Shown here: one piece after another, positions 24,908 through 39,900 of the stretch
Layout: every line of letters starts with the position of its first letter
How positions within the stretch are numbered: the first letter of the stretch is position 1
Source of the DNA: Asterias amurensis
Lineage: Eukaryota; Echinodermata; Asteroidea; Forcipulatida; Asteriidae
Reading direction: 5' to 3'
Assembly (NCBI RefSeq): GCF_032118995.1
Contig: NC_092656.1
Coordinates: forward strand, 13,072,261 to 13,136,260
Length of the DNA stretch: 64,000 nucleotides
Translations under genes and position numbers: made by a program
The notes under the pieces: model-generated
Seen by the model: the letters and a program-made list of their open reading frames with translations, nothing else
What the model was told of the DNA's origin: nothing
Databases searched by the model: none

Positions 24908-27900
24908 ATGGGAAGAACCGAGAAAAGAAAAAGACGTTCGAGGTCGAGATCAAGAGAGAAACAAAGGGGTTATGACAAAAGACGAAGGTAAAAAACTCCC
25001 TAGTTCGTAGTTAGACCATGTATCTCGAATGTAGACGGGGCTATCTTTCCGCCCAAATTCCGGACAGTTACGTTTAAAGATAAACTTCTTTCTTGATTTG
25101 ATTGAGTTGAGTGGACTCAATAATGTTTTATCCTCCCAATAAAAGCGTGCAGGTTTATGCCGATGTGTTAAAAGCCTGTCTCGTTTCCATTATTAAATAA
25201 GTTGGTGTTATTGTTTTCAACAATTATTATTAATATTTTTAAATTAAAGTTTAAATAAAAATTAAACTTTTATTTTATTAGATTGAATTTATTTTTATTT
25301 TTTAGGGATAAATTAAAAAATAATTACTATTAATAAACACTTGTAAATATTATGATTATGATTTTTTTTATGTGAATGAATGATTATGAAATAAAAGTTA
25401 ATATATTAATATTAATAAATAACTTAGTTGCGATAACGTAACCCTCCTGCCGACGGCGTAGCCGGAGGGTTACGAGTCGCTTCAATCGAAAAACGGCGAA
25501 ATGGTCAAACACGTACAATTTCAACAGCTAGTCAACAGATTTGCTCAATTTTTTCCCCTTTCGAAAATCATGACTTAAATTCTAAGAACACGACCTTAAT
25601 CCTCAGTATCTAATGAATAACATTCAACACACTATTGAGAAAGTATTTTGAACTAAAGTACAAAAACTTACCAGATCCTGGAGCGAAACAGTCCCAGGTT
25701 CTATTTTGAACCTGTCGCTTCGCCATTTTGTGACTTCCCGATGTTCATTGCTGTTAGACTAAACCATTCTGTAAAAGGGGTGTTATAAGGCAGTGCGTGT
25801 GCGCTGTCCGTTTACTATGCCCGCTGTTCACTCACTTAAAGCACTGCCGCACTGCAGCACCCCTTGTAACACCCCTTTTACAGAATGGTTTAGTCAAACT
25901 CGGCTGCGGCTCGGTCGGCTGGTACCTGCGGTTGGGTTCTGCGCTTGGGGCTGCGCATGGTAACCAGCGACAGGTTCAAAAATAGAACCTGGGAAATTTG
26001 TGACTGTTTCGCTCCCGGAATCTGGTAAGTTTTTGTCCTTTTTTTTTCAAAATATTTTCTCAATTGTGTTTTTGAATCTTATTCATTAGACATGAGGATT
26101 ACGTTCGTGTTCATAGAATTTGTGTCATTATTTTTTAAAGTGGTAAAAAATGAGCAAATCTGTTGACTAAAATATTTCACGAAACAGTAGTGTCGGTACA
26201 AGAACTTGTATTTTTCTTTAAATGCAGATCAAGATCAAGCTCCGACTCGGTCAGCAGCGACAGTAGCAGTGAAGACAGCTACAACAAGAGGAGGAAAAAC
26301 CAACACAGACGACGCTCAAGGGAAAGATCAAGTTCGCCACCGCCGTCCAGACGTCATGACAAGCACAAGAAGCACTCCAGGAGACCCAGGTCAACGTCAA
26401 GGTCGCGATCAAGGTCATCCAGCAGTCGGAGGAAAGAGAAGAAACGCAGCAGAGAGGAACGTGAAGAGCCGAGACGGGTGCAGTTGACAAAAGAGGAGAG
26501 AAAGTAAGATTTACATGTACATGTACCAATCAATCAATGTCTGGCGGGAAAAAAATGCAATCACTTTTGCAGAAACTACACACTTAAGAGCAAATATTTG
26601 TTTTTCTTGAAAATGACAACAAATTCTCTGTACAAAGAGCTTTTTTGAAATGATGTTTGATAGATTAAATAGTTTGGATTGGATAACTACATAACCTTTT
26701 TCTACTTTCCATGAAACTTTTTCCATCGAGTTGAGAGCCACCGGAAACCAATTTTAAACCAACAGTTTGTGTATAGGCCTATATGTAATTGCACAGAAAT
26801 GCGTAGTATGTAAATTTAATGTTTACATCTTTCTTTTTCCTGTCCGCAAAAGGTACAAACAATATACAGAATCACAAACCAAGACATTGGCACATGCCTG
26901 GAATTAAAAAAGGTTAACTAAACAACTGTGACTGAAAAGCCTTTAACTCCGATGCTACTGACTACAACGTTTACAAACGCACATGAATTAAAGATATAAA
27001 AACAAAATAAAAATGTTACCCTCCCCCACTCCCTGGAACAAAAAATATATGAGTACAAAAATAAACATTTTTAATTTTCTTTTGTACCTTATATCAATTT
27101 ACAAAAAGAAATCTGCAAAAAATGGTTGCATTTTGACAGGAGGCTGTTCAAAGTCACTCATTCGATAACACCCCAGTTTTATTAGCTCTCCTTGTACCGG
27201 TTGTGAATGCTCCCTCTGCTTTCCTTACTTTGTGTTTTTTACAGACAGCAGAAGGAGCTGATGAAAATTACAGAAAGTGTTGAGCAAAAGAGGACCCGTA
27301 GATTGGCCAAGAAACTCGCTAAGGATCGGAAACGCAAGGAGGAGATGGGCTGGGACGAAGAAATGATGGTAAGTAAGAAGATAACCGCATCAGTCTTTGG
27401 TTATAATCTGGAAACGGTTTCAGTTAACTTTCAGTCATGTCAGTTGGCTGCCTTCAAACCCAAGCTCTGGAGGCAATAGACCGATCCAGTAGGCTCCGCC
27501 AATGACGCACGTGTGAGCAAGAACATGTGGGTCTCTCCAATGCTTTTCTGTACAACTCTGCCGCGCGCGCCAAGCATACGCGCACGCATGTTGGACCTTC
27601 GTTGCGTTGTGATTGGTCAATACGCCATGGAGCGGAGCTTAATGGATCGGTCTATTTGCTTTTATTGTCAAATTTGTTTGCACAAGTGCTGCATGTTGCA
27701 CTGCAATGGTATACTTTGGAACGATAGGTGGCAGCAGAATTAGCAGGTAAATTTTCACTTTTTGGGTGGTTCTGAGGATGTGCACATTACAAAGAAAAAT
27801 GGATTTACCCGGGCGTCCCAAAAGTCTCCCAAATCTTGTAAATCTGTTGACATAGTGTTTTGTGTAACAAAAAATACCCAAATCCTTTAAGGTGATCCCC

Positions 27901-30900
27901 TGGCTGCCACTTCCAAGGTTGTATCATAAACTTGGATGTGTGGCTACATGGCAGTTATACAGGTTGAGTGGCCTTTGAATGACACCCCCAAACTAAGATA
28001 TTGACAATAGAGAGATCACCACCATAGGGTTAGATATCTAAGCTGGTATAGCGCAGGCTTCTTAAACCAGTGGTAGTTGGTTCAAATCCCGCTCTTGTAA
28101 ACAATTTCTGTTCAGCCCCAAATTATTTTAAAATTTACCCATTCAGTTTCCCTTGTGATTTATTACTTGATATTTGCAATAAGATTCTGTTAGTGGAACA
28201 TTCTACATGCAGTCAATTCTGACTTTGTAAGCAACACAGCTGTTAAATGAAAATACTTTGGTTTTCTTTGTTCTTCAGGGCTACACTAACGTTGACAATC
28301 CCTTTGGAGATCCCAATCTATTGGACACATTCGTTTGGCAAAAGGTAAGATAGACAGAACGAAATTAAAAGAAGAGCTCGGAAATTACAAATATTGTTAC
28401 AGATGTTTCTCTTTGTGAATCTCCTCTTTAGTGGATTTGTTTTGGTATTTTTCTTTCTCTCTTTAAATCTGGTACAAGGTTAATTTTCACATATAGTTTA
28501 CCCCATTACTATTGGTAAAATATCATGTCCAACATGTAGACGATCCAAACAACAGACTCTGGTACAAGGTTAATTTTCACATATAGTTTACCCCATACTA
28601 TTGGTTTAATATCCTGTCCAACATGTAGACGATCCAAACAACAGACTATCTAAAGTAGACTGTAGAGACAAAGTCTAACGTACTTAAGCCATGGAGTTTC
28701 CATGTACATGTAGTACTAGCGGTACAAGCGGAAGAAAAAACCCATGCATCCAGTGCTAGCCTGGAAGATGTGGTACTTTGTGGAAGCATGTGGTACGTAG
28801 GTTTCCACCTAATACCAAATGTACAAACGGAAGATGCACCCAATGCTAGCTTGGACATTGTGGTACTTTGTGACAGTCTATGCCACCGGTGTATAATAAT
28901 TGGAAATACATTATGGAGAAAACTCGATCACTTTAAATGCACTTGGGCTGCTCATATGGGTAGGTAGACGATGCACAAAACAAAAAAAAAAACAAAAAAA
29001 CCTACTCTGAGAAAGTTGAATTACTTGCAAACTGAAAATTTCTATTTTTGTAAGTACATGTGTATACAGTATCCTGTATACTTTCAATTTTTTGGTATTT
29101 TTATATATACACAAGCCTGATCGTGAAACTGTTGTCACAAATAAATTGTGTAAGTCTTGTTGCCTCGATTATAACAATTCTAATAAAAACAAATGTGCCA
29201 GGAAAATACAATGTTCTGAAGGTTATTGCAATACTTTTCCCCTTTTGTCAGAAAAATGAAAAGGTTGGATTGGTAGGTCTTGAAAATGAGCGATGGAAAG
29301 GAATAATGAAGTCGAAACAGGTAGAAAACAGGGTAAGTTTAAATTCAGATTTATTCTTCTTTTGAGGGTGTCTGTATTGTGTTCAATGATACAAAAAGTT
29401 TTGAAGGATTATTTTACAGTTAGCTCTCCTTTTGTGTATTAATCCACACAAAGCCATTCATTTATAGCTCTTGTTTGTGGTAGAGCAACTTACTATGAAC
29501 TATGCAGATGCATTTACGTTCAGCTGGCAACTTTTTACACTCACATGTGCCAGTACATTTTGGTTGGCAAGAAGTTTTTACCTGCCCCCATGGGAAGACA
29601 ATGCTTTGTTTTAAATTGATCGCATTTTGCAAAGGATTTACAGCACTGGTTACAATTTCTTACTGTTAAAGCTATAGGGAAGTTTCCAAATACTTCTCTG
29701 TTCCTTGTGTTTTTTGATTGACTTTGATGTGCTAATGTGTTAATATTTCCTTCTTTGTAAACTCCAGCTTGAACTGCAGAAGGTAAAACAGAGAAGGATT
29801 GAGAGGGAGAAAGAAAGAGAACAACGAGAAAAAGAACTGGTGAGTAATGTTTCTTCAGAATAAAAACCACTTAATAATAATAACACAACATTTATAAGGC
29901 GCACAGTATCTGGAATAGTTCCATTCAAAGCCGCCGGAAACTAGCAAGCTGACAAATTAAACAGATGAGACTTGAGGTTGTGTTTGAAAGTAGACAGATC
30001 ACTTAGATCAGGTGTGTCCCTCAGCCTGCCTGGCAAGGAATTCCAGAGACGCGGTGCACAGCTGGAAAAGGCACGGTCTCCGTAACTTGCCAGACGAGTT
30101 TTGGGAACATGGAGTATGTGTGATGATGATGATCTAAGGCCTGGTCTGGTGTTACATTGTTGTAAAAAGATGTGTAATGTAGCAAGCTGCTAGCCCATGG
30201 AGGGCCTTGAATGTGAGAAGCAAGGTTTTGAATTGTATTCTTTGTTTAACAGGAAGCCAGTGGAAATTATATAAAATGGGTGTTATGTGATCGGAAGATT
30301 TGCATGAACATTTTTTGTGAGTACAGGTATGTCATGGCCAAGTGGTCTGTCAGAGCCCCTAGTCTGAACAACTGACATCACACTACGATGTTCATGAATA
30401 ACACCAGATGTACCTGCCTGACCGGATCCTGCAAGATGTACCATTGACCTCCATTCATTCCACATGCAGATTCGCAGTCAATTCACACTTAGGCCAACAT
30501 ACATGTACATGACATAGTAAATAAAACAACATTACATGATGTACAAACATTTTGCACACACTGCATGTAGACGATTGAAAGTCCAATCTGACAAAATTGC
30601 ATCGCCCTCTGACCAATCATAGCACAGATTCTGAACCGACCTCACTGAAAATTTATTTAAATGAAACAATTTTCCGGGATAGATTGGTTGCAATACGCGT
30701 CATTGACCACCATTTTTGATGTGTTAACACTGGAAAAGTGCACACGTGTACTCTCAGCCAATGGTAGCTTTTCACGTGTACATAATTAATCAAATATTGT
30801 AGACCCCTTGCAATGTATGATGTCACCAGCCCACACAGCGCCCTTATTGAGGTCAAAGGAAGACCAATCATTTGCTGAGACTTGTGCGTTGATCGAAAAA

Positions 30901-33900
30901 CGTGTACATGTTTCTATTGTTTGACCTCGGTCAGTGATAGTGGACAATGCCAGGGGTCTGTTGCACAGGGCTCATGTTTTAGTTGATTAGGGTGTGGGTT
31001 TCGAATCCCAGTCATGACAATATGCCCTTGAGCACAGCACTGGACTAGGGCCTACACGTCTCTCTTAAAGGAACACGTTGCCTTGGATCGGTCGAGTTAG
31101 TCGTTTTTTGACCGTTTATTATAAAATGCATATGGTTAGAAAGATGATGTAAAAGTAAAATACAATGATCTACACAAATATGCCTCGAAATTGCGTGGTT
31201 TTCTTTTTACCTCGTCCAATAACACGGTCGGCCATTTATGGGAGTCAAAATTTTGACCCCCATAAATGGCCGACCGTGATAGTTCGCGATGTAAAAAGAA
31301 AACCGTGCAATTTTGAGAGATACTTGTGTGGATCATTATATTCTACTTTTAAAACATCTTTCTAACCATATACATTTCATAACAAACGGTTTCAAACGCT
31401 TTTTATAGACCAACTCGTCCGATCCAAGGCAACGTGTTCCTTTAATATTCATGCAGGATGTTTTGTGTATGAAGCACATCAATATTTTAAGCAATATTTT
31501 CCGTTTAATAATATTTTTACAGGAAGAACTGCAGAGAATGAGGGAGGCGGAATCATTCAAGGAATGGGAAAAACAAGAAGACACTGTAAGTTGTTCATAG
31601 GGAAAGTACATGATTGTAACTTGGGGGAGCAGTTTCATTGCCATTCTCTAGTTTCATGCTTGTTATTAAAACACACTTCTGAAAAATATAAAGAAACAGA
31701 GGTAAAAGTTATAATAGACATGAGAGTAGTTTGAACTGTTAACTGTCAAGAGCTCATTTCTATTTTATTATTGTGATATCTCAAATTAAAAGTTGCTTCC
31801 CAGGTTGTATCGTAAACTTGGGTGTGATTCCTGGCTACACAGCAGTAAACAGTTGTATGGTTTCTTACAGGCACCCCAGAACAAAGATATTGACAAATTT
31901 GGGAGACTGCCAACAAGGGGCTAGATAGCTCGGTTGTTAGAGTGCTCGTATGATGATGCAGGGGTTTCTGTTAAACCCCCAGTAAGCTTTTGAGAATAGC
32001 ATAACAAAACTCATTGTTTGATCGGTTGATATCAGAAGACAAGTGTGGTATGAACATTGACGCCACAAATTCATAACTAATAATTCTCATCAGTTGTTTT
32101 GTGCTCAACTTTTGCAAAACATTCACTGCATAAAATTTATGTGACGTCAACATTCATATCACATTCGCATTCACAGGAAGTATGAACCCGGATTGAGGCT
32201 TTGGCTACGGCTATAGCTAGATTGTCGCGTCATCATACATTGAATTGTAGGATACCTTAGCAACACCCTAAGCAACCTTCCTAGATGTAGCCGGCAATTC
32301 TGTTCTGACCTTACAATGTTTCTTTGATTTTTTTTGTTTTCTTTTTGTTCAGTTCCATTTGCATCAAGCCAAGCTGAGGTCAAAGATCAGGATCCAAGAT
32401 GGACGAGGTAAAAGCCTGTGACTTTAAAATATATTTGTAAATTGTGTGTCATTAGAATTCATTCACGCTTTCCTGTCTATTTTTGTTTCATGTTCTTTTC
32501 TTAATTTGTTTATTTATTTGTGTTTACTTTATTTTATCTTTTTTGGGATGGGGGAGGGAGGTTGTAGTCATATAAAAACTGGGGAGGGTTATTATTTTTT
32601 CAAAATCCAGCTTTTGAGTTCCCAATTTGTGCCCAGTTACATATATTTTTCACATTTTTGTTTATGCTAATTTTAATGATGAGTTTGTTATGTATGTTTC
32701 AGCCAAGCCAATTGATTTACTAGCCCAGTATGTTGACCCAGACGGTGATGATGACTTATCTGTTGAGATGCAAGAACCCTATAATGTACTCAAGGTTTGT
32801 ACAAAGATATGTTTTTGTAAATTTTCAGAACATCTTAAATTAGAATGGGAATCTCCTTTTTCTTTTGCTTCCCCCTCTTGTTTTTTTTTGGCTCAGTACT
32901 ATATGAGGTCTTAATAACAATTTCATTCTCTTAATAATCAAAAGGTTACACTATTGGTAATTGTCAAAGACTAATCTTCACCGTTAGTGTATCTCAACAT
33001 ACACGTATGCATAATAATAAAAAATAACAAACCTGTGAAAATTTCAGCCCAATCGGTCCTCGAAGTGGCGAGATAATGAATTTGTGTGCTTTCCCATGCT
33101 TGATTTTGAGACCTCAAATTCTAAACTTGAGGTTTCGAAATCTAATTCGTGGAAAATTACTGATTTCTCGAAAACTACGTCACTTCAGAGGGAGCTGTTT
33201 CTCACAATGTTTTTTACTATCAACCTCTCCCATTACTCATAACCAAGAAAGGGTTTATGATGATAATGGGAAACTTTAGACTATCTGCCAATCACCAAGA
33301 GAGGGCGCTCTCCACCAGGTAATGTCAACAACTTAGGAATAGGAGAAGCATGAGTGACGGTCACTGACAGCAAATACCTTGTGTTTTGCGTGTTTTTGTT
33401 TTTGTATTTTAGATTTAGCCAAACTGTATTTTGTTTCTCATAATACAATGCCAGCATAAACCAAACTGTTCTGGAACAGGACGTACTGGACACGAGTTGC
33501 CCTATGATAACAAGCGGTGTGCATGAGGTTTTGGGAGTGTTTCTTCTAGGGTAATTAGCAAAAAATCCAAAATGCTGACCTACCAAAAAATGAGAAGAAA
33601 TCTGTAGTTTAGTTGTATGACAATGTATCTGAATTAATTTTCAAGAGGCTGAGAGACTTCTAAATATTGTTTGAGTATTTTTGAATGTTTAGCATTTACC
33701 ATTATTTGCTATAGGAGTTGTGCACCCTTGCCTGGTAGGTCTGCTGCCCTCTAGTGGCAGAGCTTTCAAAAAGTCTCCCATTATTTTGAGTAATTACCAA
33801 TAGTGTCCACTGCCTTTAAATGAAACTGTGTATAAGTTTTCACAAAATTTATCTGTAAATATTCTGTTTAGAAACTCTTTGTTTTTTTTGCCAACAATTA

Positions 33901-36900
33901 CTTTGGACACCAATTACTTTTGACCGTGGCTCCAAAATATGCAAATCCAATTTAATGAAATCCATACAAAAAAGCACCTTACAATCCTGAGCTGGTGAGT
34001 TGTAAACTTTGAACATGTGCCTTTTTTTTCTTTCATTCATAAAGGGGTTAAATGTCTTTCTTAGAAACTAAACAATTACTTTGGAGACCACTCTTGATCA
34101 ATTAACTTCATTTACCAGGAATTCCAAAATATGCAAATGCAATTTAATGAAATCCAAATTGCACAAAATAAAATACCTTATAATTCTGCGCCGGTGAGTT
34201 TGTAAACTTTGAATGTACTTGTTTTTTTAATGCCTAAAGGGTTTGACAATTGCGGACTTGGAGGATTTGTTGGAAGACATTATAGTGTACAAGGAGCTAG
34301 AGAAAGCCAGTAATCTAGAGTTCTGGAAGGACATGACGGTTATTGCAGAGGATGAGCTGACCAAACTCAAGAAAATCACACCCGAAGGACAAGGTTAGTG
34401 TGACCATACAGATTGAAATACAGGTTCTTACTGCATACATGTACTGTAACCACTCACCGCAGACAGGATGAAGTTTTCAAAATTTCTGGATTTAGTTTTG
34501 TATTAACTTGTTCTTTTTTTATAACCACTTACCACAGACAGGATTAAGTTTTCAAAATTTCTGGGTTTAGTTTTGTATTAACTTGTTCTTTTATATAAAG
34601 TTTTAATTTGTGTTTCTTTTTTTTGTGGGGGGGGGGTTATAGCTGTCACAGTTAAAACAAACAAGAAGTGACACAACAACACGGTGCCTCCGGATGGCCA
34701 AAGGCACGCTTTACTACTTTCGTGTTGCTGTCCAAAAGTCTACCATTTTTGGACCACCTACATTGTAGGTCAAATTTTCAGAAATAGACTGGCTTGCGAG
34801 GTGTTTGTGTTCACCGAACTATAACTTTCCTTGTTTTCAGATGGAGCTGATCGACGCGAAGGAATCAATGCATCTGTTAGTGGTGACGTTGCTGGGGTAT
34901 TCCTGGCCAAGAAACACAGTCAGTTGTTGGCCTTAAAGGAACAGATCATGCGCCGTATCAAGAGTGGAGATGCTGGTGTAGATATCGGTGAGTACAGGGT
35001 ACAAGACAGACAAAGCCCTAGTGTAGATCTTATTAGTTATGTGAATGTGGAAAGTTTGTCGATCTTCCAAAATGGATTAGGTCCTGGCCTGAACTCACTG
35101 GTTATTTATTTATGGTGGTATTGGTGCTTCTGAACCTGTGAACACCCTTCTGCTAATTGTCACACGTAAAGATTTTGGTTGTTATCCAAGTTGCAATGCC
35201 AAGAGTGAGTTGAATGTCCTTATTATCCTGGGATATTGCACTTACAATGTATCTAGTGGGGGGAGGGGGGTTGGAAATCCCAGATTTTTTTTCATGGGCT
35301 TGGAAGAAAGTATCCTCTGTATACATGTACATGTGTTCAACATGTCACATGTCTAAGTATACATCAGAGTTGTTTGTTGCAAATCTGTGAAGTCATGGCA
35401 GTATGAACCGAGGCTTAAAACAGACTTTTCTTTAATATTGTCTTCATGTTTGTTGTCTGTCATGTCTGTAGGGAGACTCAACATGTTGATTTTGTGTACC
35501 TCTTTATTATAGGTTATTGGGAGTCTTTGCTTCAACAGTTGAATGCTTACATGGCCAGGGCTAGATTAAAGGAACAACATCAGGAGAAACTTAAGAGGAA
35601 ACTAGCATCACTAAGACAGCAGGTATGAGGGGTTGCATTGCTAGGAAGAAAGTTTGGCATTAGTCTTGATTGATTGGGTTTAACTTAAATTATGTCACCG
35701 GCCCGATTGGGTGCGTTCCTTCGTGTGACAACTCAAACAAAAGAAAACCTACCCAGTGTCGCACGTTTTCACACAATCGCCTGGTTTTGAAGGAGAACCA
35801 CTGTATTACAAAGGAACAATGGTATTGGCAAAAATACCACTGTGTAGTATGGTATACCTGAGGTAGATCGCAAATACTAATTCTTCACCCCTTTGTGGGC
35901 TACTGTCCGTGTAATCTGCACCAAAATGTAAACAACAAAATGCACCAACAACGTAAAAATCACTGGAGCGCTTAATCTTCATGGGAGGTGCCTGTGACAA
36001 TTTTTGAATGATCTTGTGTTGTCACGCGTCTGCCCGTGGGCGACCGCGATCTTAATTTATCCATGGTCCCATAAATTGATGCAGGATGGTTGTCACACAC
36101 CGTATTCATGTTGTGATCCAAATTTCATTCAGTGATATTTGAAACTCAATCCCATTCAATGATATTTAGATGCCAATCTCATTCAGTGATTGCATCGTAT
36201 TATTTAGTAATAGTGACATCACAATGCTAACCATTCCAAAGTATGGTGTCAGGGTCAAGCAGATTAGAGCAATGAACTCAAGCTCTTGTGATTCTGTTCA
36301 GCAGAATGTGGGTTCAAGAGTCGTGACACTTGTGTCCCTGAGCAAATGGGCACCTGTGAGGTTAGAGATTGTTCTTGGGATTGATTTAGTCGAGTGGCGC
36401 ATATTTGTTGCACAAGTTTTATACTCCCCAGGGAGCTGAGGAATGATTTAGGGCCCAGTGACCAGGGGTAAATAATGTTGGAAGGGCTATATAAAAACTG
36501 GCCATTGTTTTTTATAGTAATATTATTATTATTATGACCAGGGGTAAATAATGTTGGAAGGGCTATATAAAAACTGGCCATTGTTTTTTACAGTAATATT
36601 ATTATTATTATTACTATTATTATTTAAACTTTTCCTTGTTTTATTACTCTACAGCAAGGAGTTTTGAACGATCCAAAACACTCGCCTTCAGGGTTTCAGG
36701 AATCCGTCAAGGTTGAGCTTCCGTCGGATTCAGATGGTGAGGATCATGAGATCAGGAAACGTATCAAGCAAGAACCAGAATCAGCAGAAGAGGCAGCAGG
36801 CCCCAGTAGTAAGCCAGATGATGATGCTAAAGAGTGAGTAATTCAGTTCCTATGGCTAGAGTTATCATAGAAAAAAACTCCACAACTTGAGAATTTTTGC

Positions 36901-39900
36901 CAGTACTCATGGTACTCTGGACATTATTAGAGGGAAGTCACTCGTTTGGTAAGTAAGTCAGTCAGTCAGTCAGCGAGAGGCTGTCTTCAGCCGTTGCCTT
37001 CTCTGGAAACTCTGATGGTCGCCTTCCGAGCACCCTGGTCCAGCATCAGCGTCCTAAGCTCAGTTATTTCTTATTTATTTATTTTAATTCTTCGGACAAA
37101 AAAAAGCAAAACAATAAAATGAGCACAGGCCGTCCAGGGAAGGGCAAAAGTAAAAAAAAAACTGTCATCAAAAAAGATGTGCGTCCTTCTTCAGCTGATC
37201 TACGTTTTTTAATCACTCTTGAAATGATTGGCAATAAAAACTTACTTGGGTAAAAGTACTGCAGCTTTCAATAAAATCGTTTCATCTCGAAGTGAAATGG
37301 TTAGGGAATGATATAAAGCTTTTTGTTCCCCAGAATTTGAATAGCATAACATTTTGAGAATCACTTCACGTTGAAGTGATGTGGATATTGAAAAATTTAT
37401 CAGTTTTTACCACTAAGAATTTGAATCTGAAAAACACTCTTTCAGATACGTTTCTCAGACATGTCATATTGTGTATTTCAATAAACTGCTCCGGATTTAC
37501 GCCATTATCTCAAAAACGCTAGCCACCGTTTAAAATGAAATATTTTTAATGCTTGTTTGATTGTATATCTACACTTATGTAAAGGATAACAACAATCAAA
37601 TGGTTTCATTGACCAATGTTCCCTTTAAATTGTCTAATGTAAAGATTTCTTTGTTAACCCTTTTGCACTCTGTATAGATTGTGCAAGTCTCACGCAAATT
37701 TCCCAAAATTTGGTCCCCCTTTGGACAACACTTCCATTGCAAGCTGGCGCACTTTAACGGCTTCAATGTTCGCAAGACTTGCACACTTTGTTGCATGTGT
37801 TTGTGTTGTTAAAGTTCTCCCAAGAAAACTATTAGAGAAGCTAAAGACAGTGGACACTATTGATAATTTTCAAAGACCAGTCTTCTCACTTGGTATATCT
37901 CAACATATGCATAAAATAACAACCCAGGATATTGGCCGTCGAAGTTACTAGAAAAAGGAAGAAAAAACACTCTTGTTGCACAAATTGTGTGCCTTCAGAA
38001 GCTTGAATTCGAGACCTCTGCCAGGGTCTTGTATCCAATTCAAATATTTTAATGAAAAATTACTTCTTTCCCAAAAACTATGTTACTTCAGAGGGAGCAG
38101 TTTCAACAGCTCTCCATTGCTCACTATCAAGTAAGTTTTTATGCTAAGCATCATTTGAGTAAAGTGTCCAGTGAGTAAAGACAGTGGACACACTATTGGT
38201 AATTGTCAAAGACCTGTCTTCTCACTTGGTGTATCTCAACATATGCACAAAATAACAAACCTGTGAAAATTTGAGCTCAATTGGTCGTCAAAGTTGTGAG
38301 ATAATAATCAAAGAAAAAACACCCTTGTCACACGAACTTGTGTGCATTTATAGATGGTTGATTTTGAGACCTCAAATTCTAAATCCGGGGTCTCAAAATC
38401 AAACTCATGGAGAATTACTTCTTTCTCGAAAACTATGTCACCTCAGAGGGAGCCGTTTCTCACAATGTTTCATACCATCAACCTCTCCTCGTTACTCATT
38501 ACCAAGTGAGGTTTTATGCTAATAATTGTTTTGAGTAATTACCAATAGTGTCCACTGCCTTTAATACCTAAATTGATTTGAAATCACCCTTTTGTCTCTC
38601 CTTGATTAACAGGCCAGAGTCTGTCTTGACTCAAGAAGACCTTGAGGAGGAATGTCTTGTTGAGTATGAGAAAGGTTCCTACAGCCCACGTCTCCATCAG
38701 TATAAGACTCTTCCCCCGGAGACGTTGATCTTTGACCCCGATGAGGACAAGGCCAAGCTACAGCGAGTCCGTCAACAGCTCATGACTACAGGAACAGTCG
38801 AGGTAGGCCGTGGAAACAAATAAATGTACAGACATTTATAAGCCATCATTTGGCCAGCATGAAATGGGTTGTCTCTGTCCCTACTTCCCTGCTGTTCCCT
38901 CCCATTTCCCTACCACCCCATTTCCTGTCCTTACCCAATCTACCCTCATCTTTCATCTACTTTCTTCTTCCATTCTTACGTCAGAAAGTCCATTTCTATT
39001 ATATTTCTACCTCATGTGGACAAAAAATTTAAAAACAAACACAATAATCACAAATTTAAACATTTGGTTTTGGTGAACTTTTGTTGCGGTCGCTAGTCAA
39101 CCTTGCTTAATGCGAACTTGGCTATAGTCAGCGCTGTTACGTAATACAAAATACCACACATTCGCACTTGTCGTGCGAAAACGAATAGAAATTCTACATT
39201 ATTCTCCCCATGTTCCTCGTTGTATTCAAACCTCGCTGTCAGTCATCTTCATTCAGGATCAGTGCTTTTGCTATTTAGTCTGTATGCCGTACAACATGTT
39301 TATTTTATTTTTATCCTGATGCTCAACTTTTGTTTGCAAATATTGTTATTGTACTTTGTGAAATTACCGAATAAATATTAATAGTAATAATAATAAATAT
39401 CAATGTATATTTCGTAAATAATCTTATTCTAAAGCACATTGTGTTTAATATGTTCGTGTAATAAAAATCATATAGTTGTTTTCCATATCAACTGGGACTG
39501 TAACTTGTAAATTTGATTTATAATCAGTCACGGATTGATAAAAGCAGTGAATTATTAGAAATAATAAAAGTATATAACCATGTACCAGGAACACAAGAGA
39601 GACCTACAATAAGATTGCTTTAGTTTGGTGTCAACAAAACTTATGCATTTAGTTGTACTCGTATAACTGGGACCCTCAGAACAAAGATATTGACAAATAT
39701 AGGGAGACTGCCAATATTAGGCAAGAACAGCCAGTTGATAGAGCACCAGCCCATAAACCCTGGAAAATGCAGGTTCAAATCAGGGCCCAAGAAAATTTTT
39801 TGCTTAAGCACGAAAATAGCTTGCTTATTTTACACATGTTACTGGCAAAAATTTCATGCCATGTACATTGCTTGTGACTAATATTTAGCTATTGTTTACT

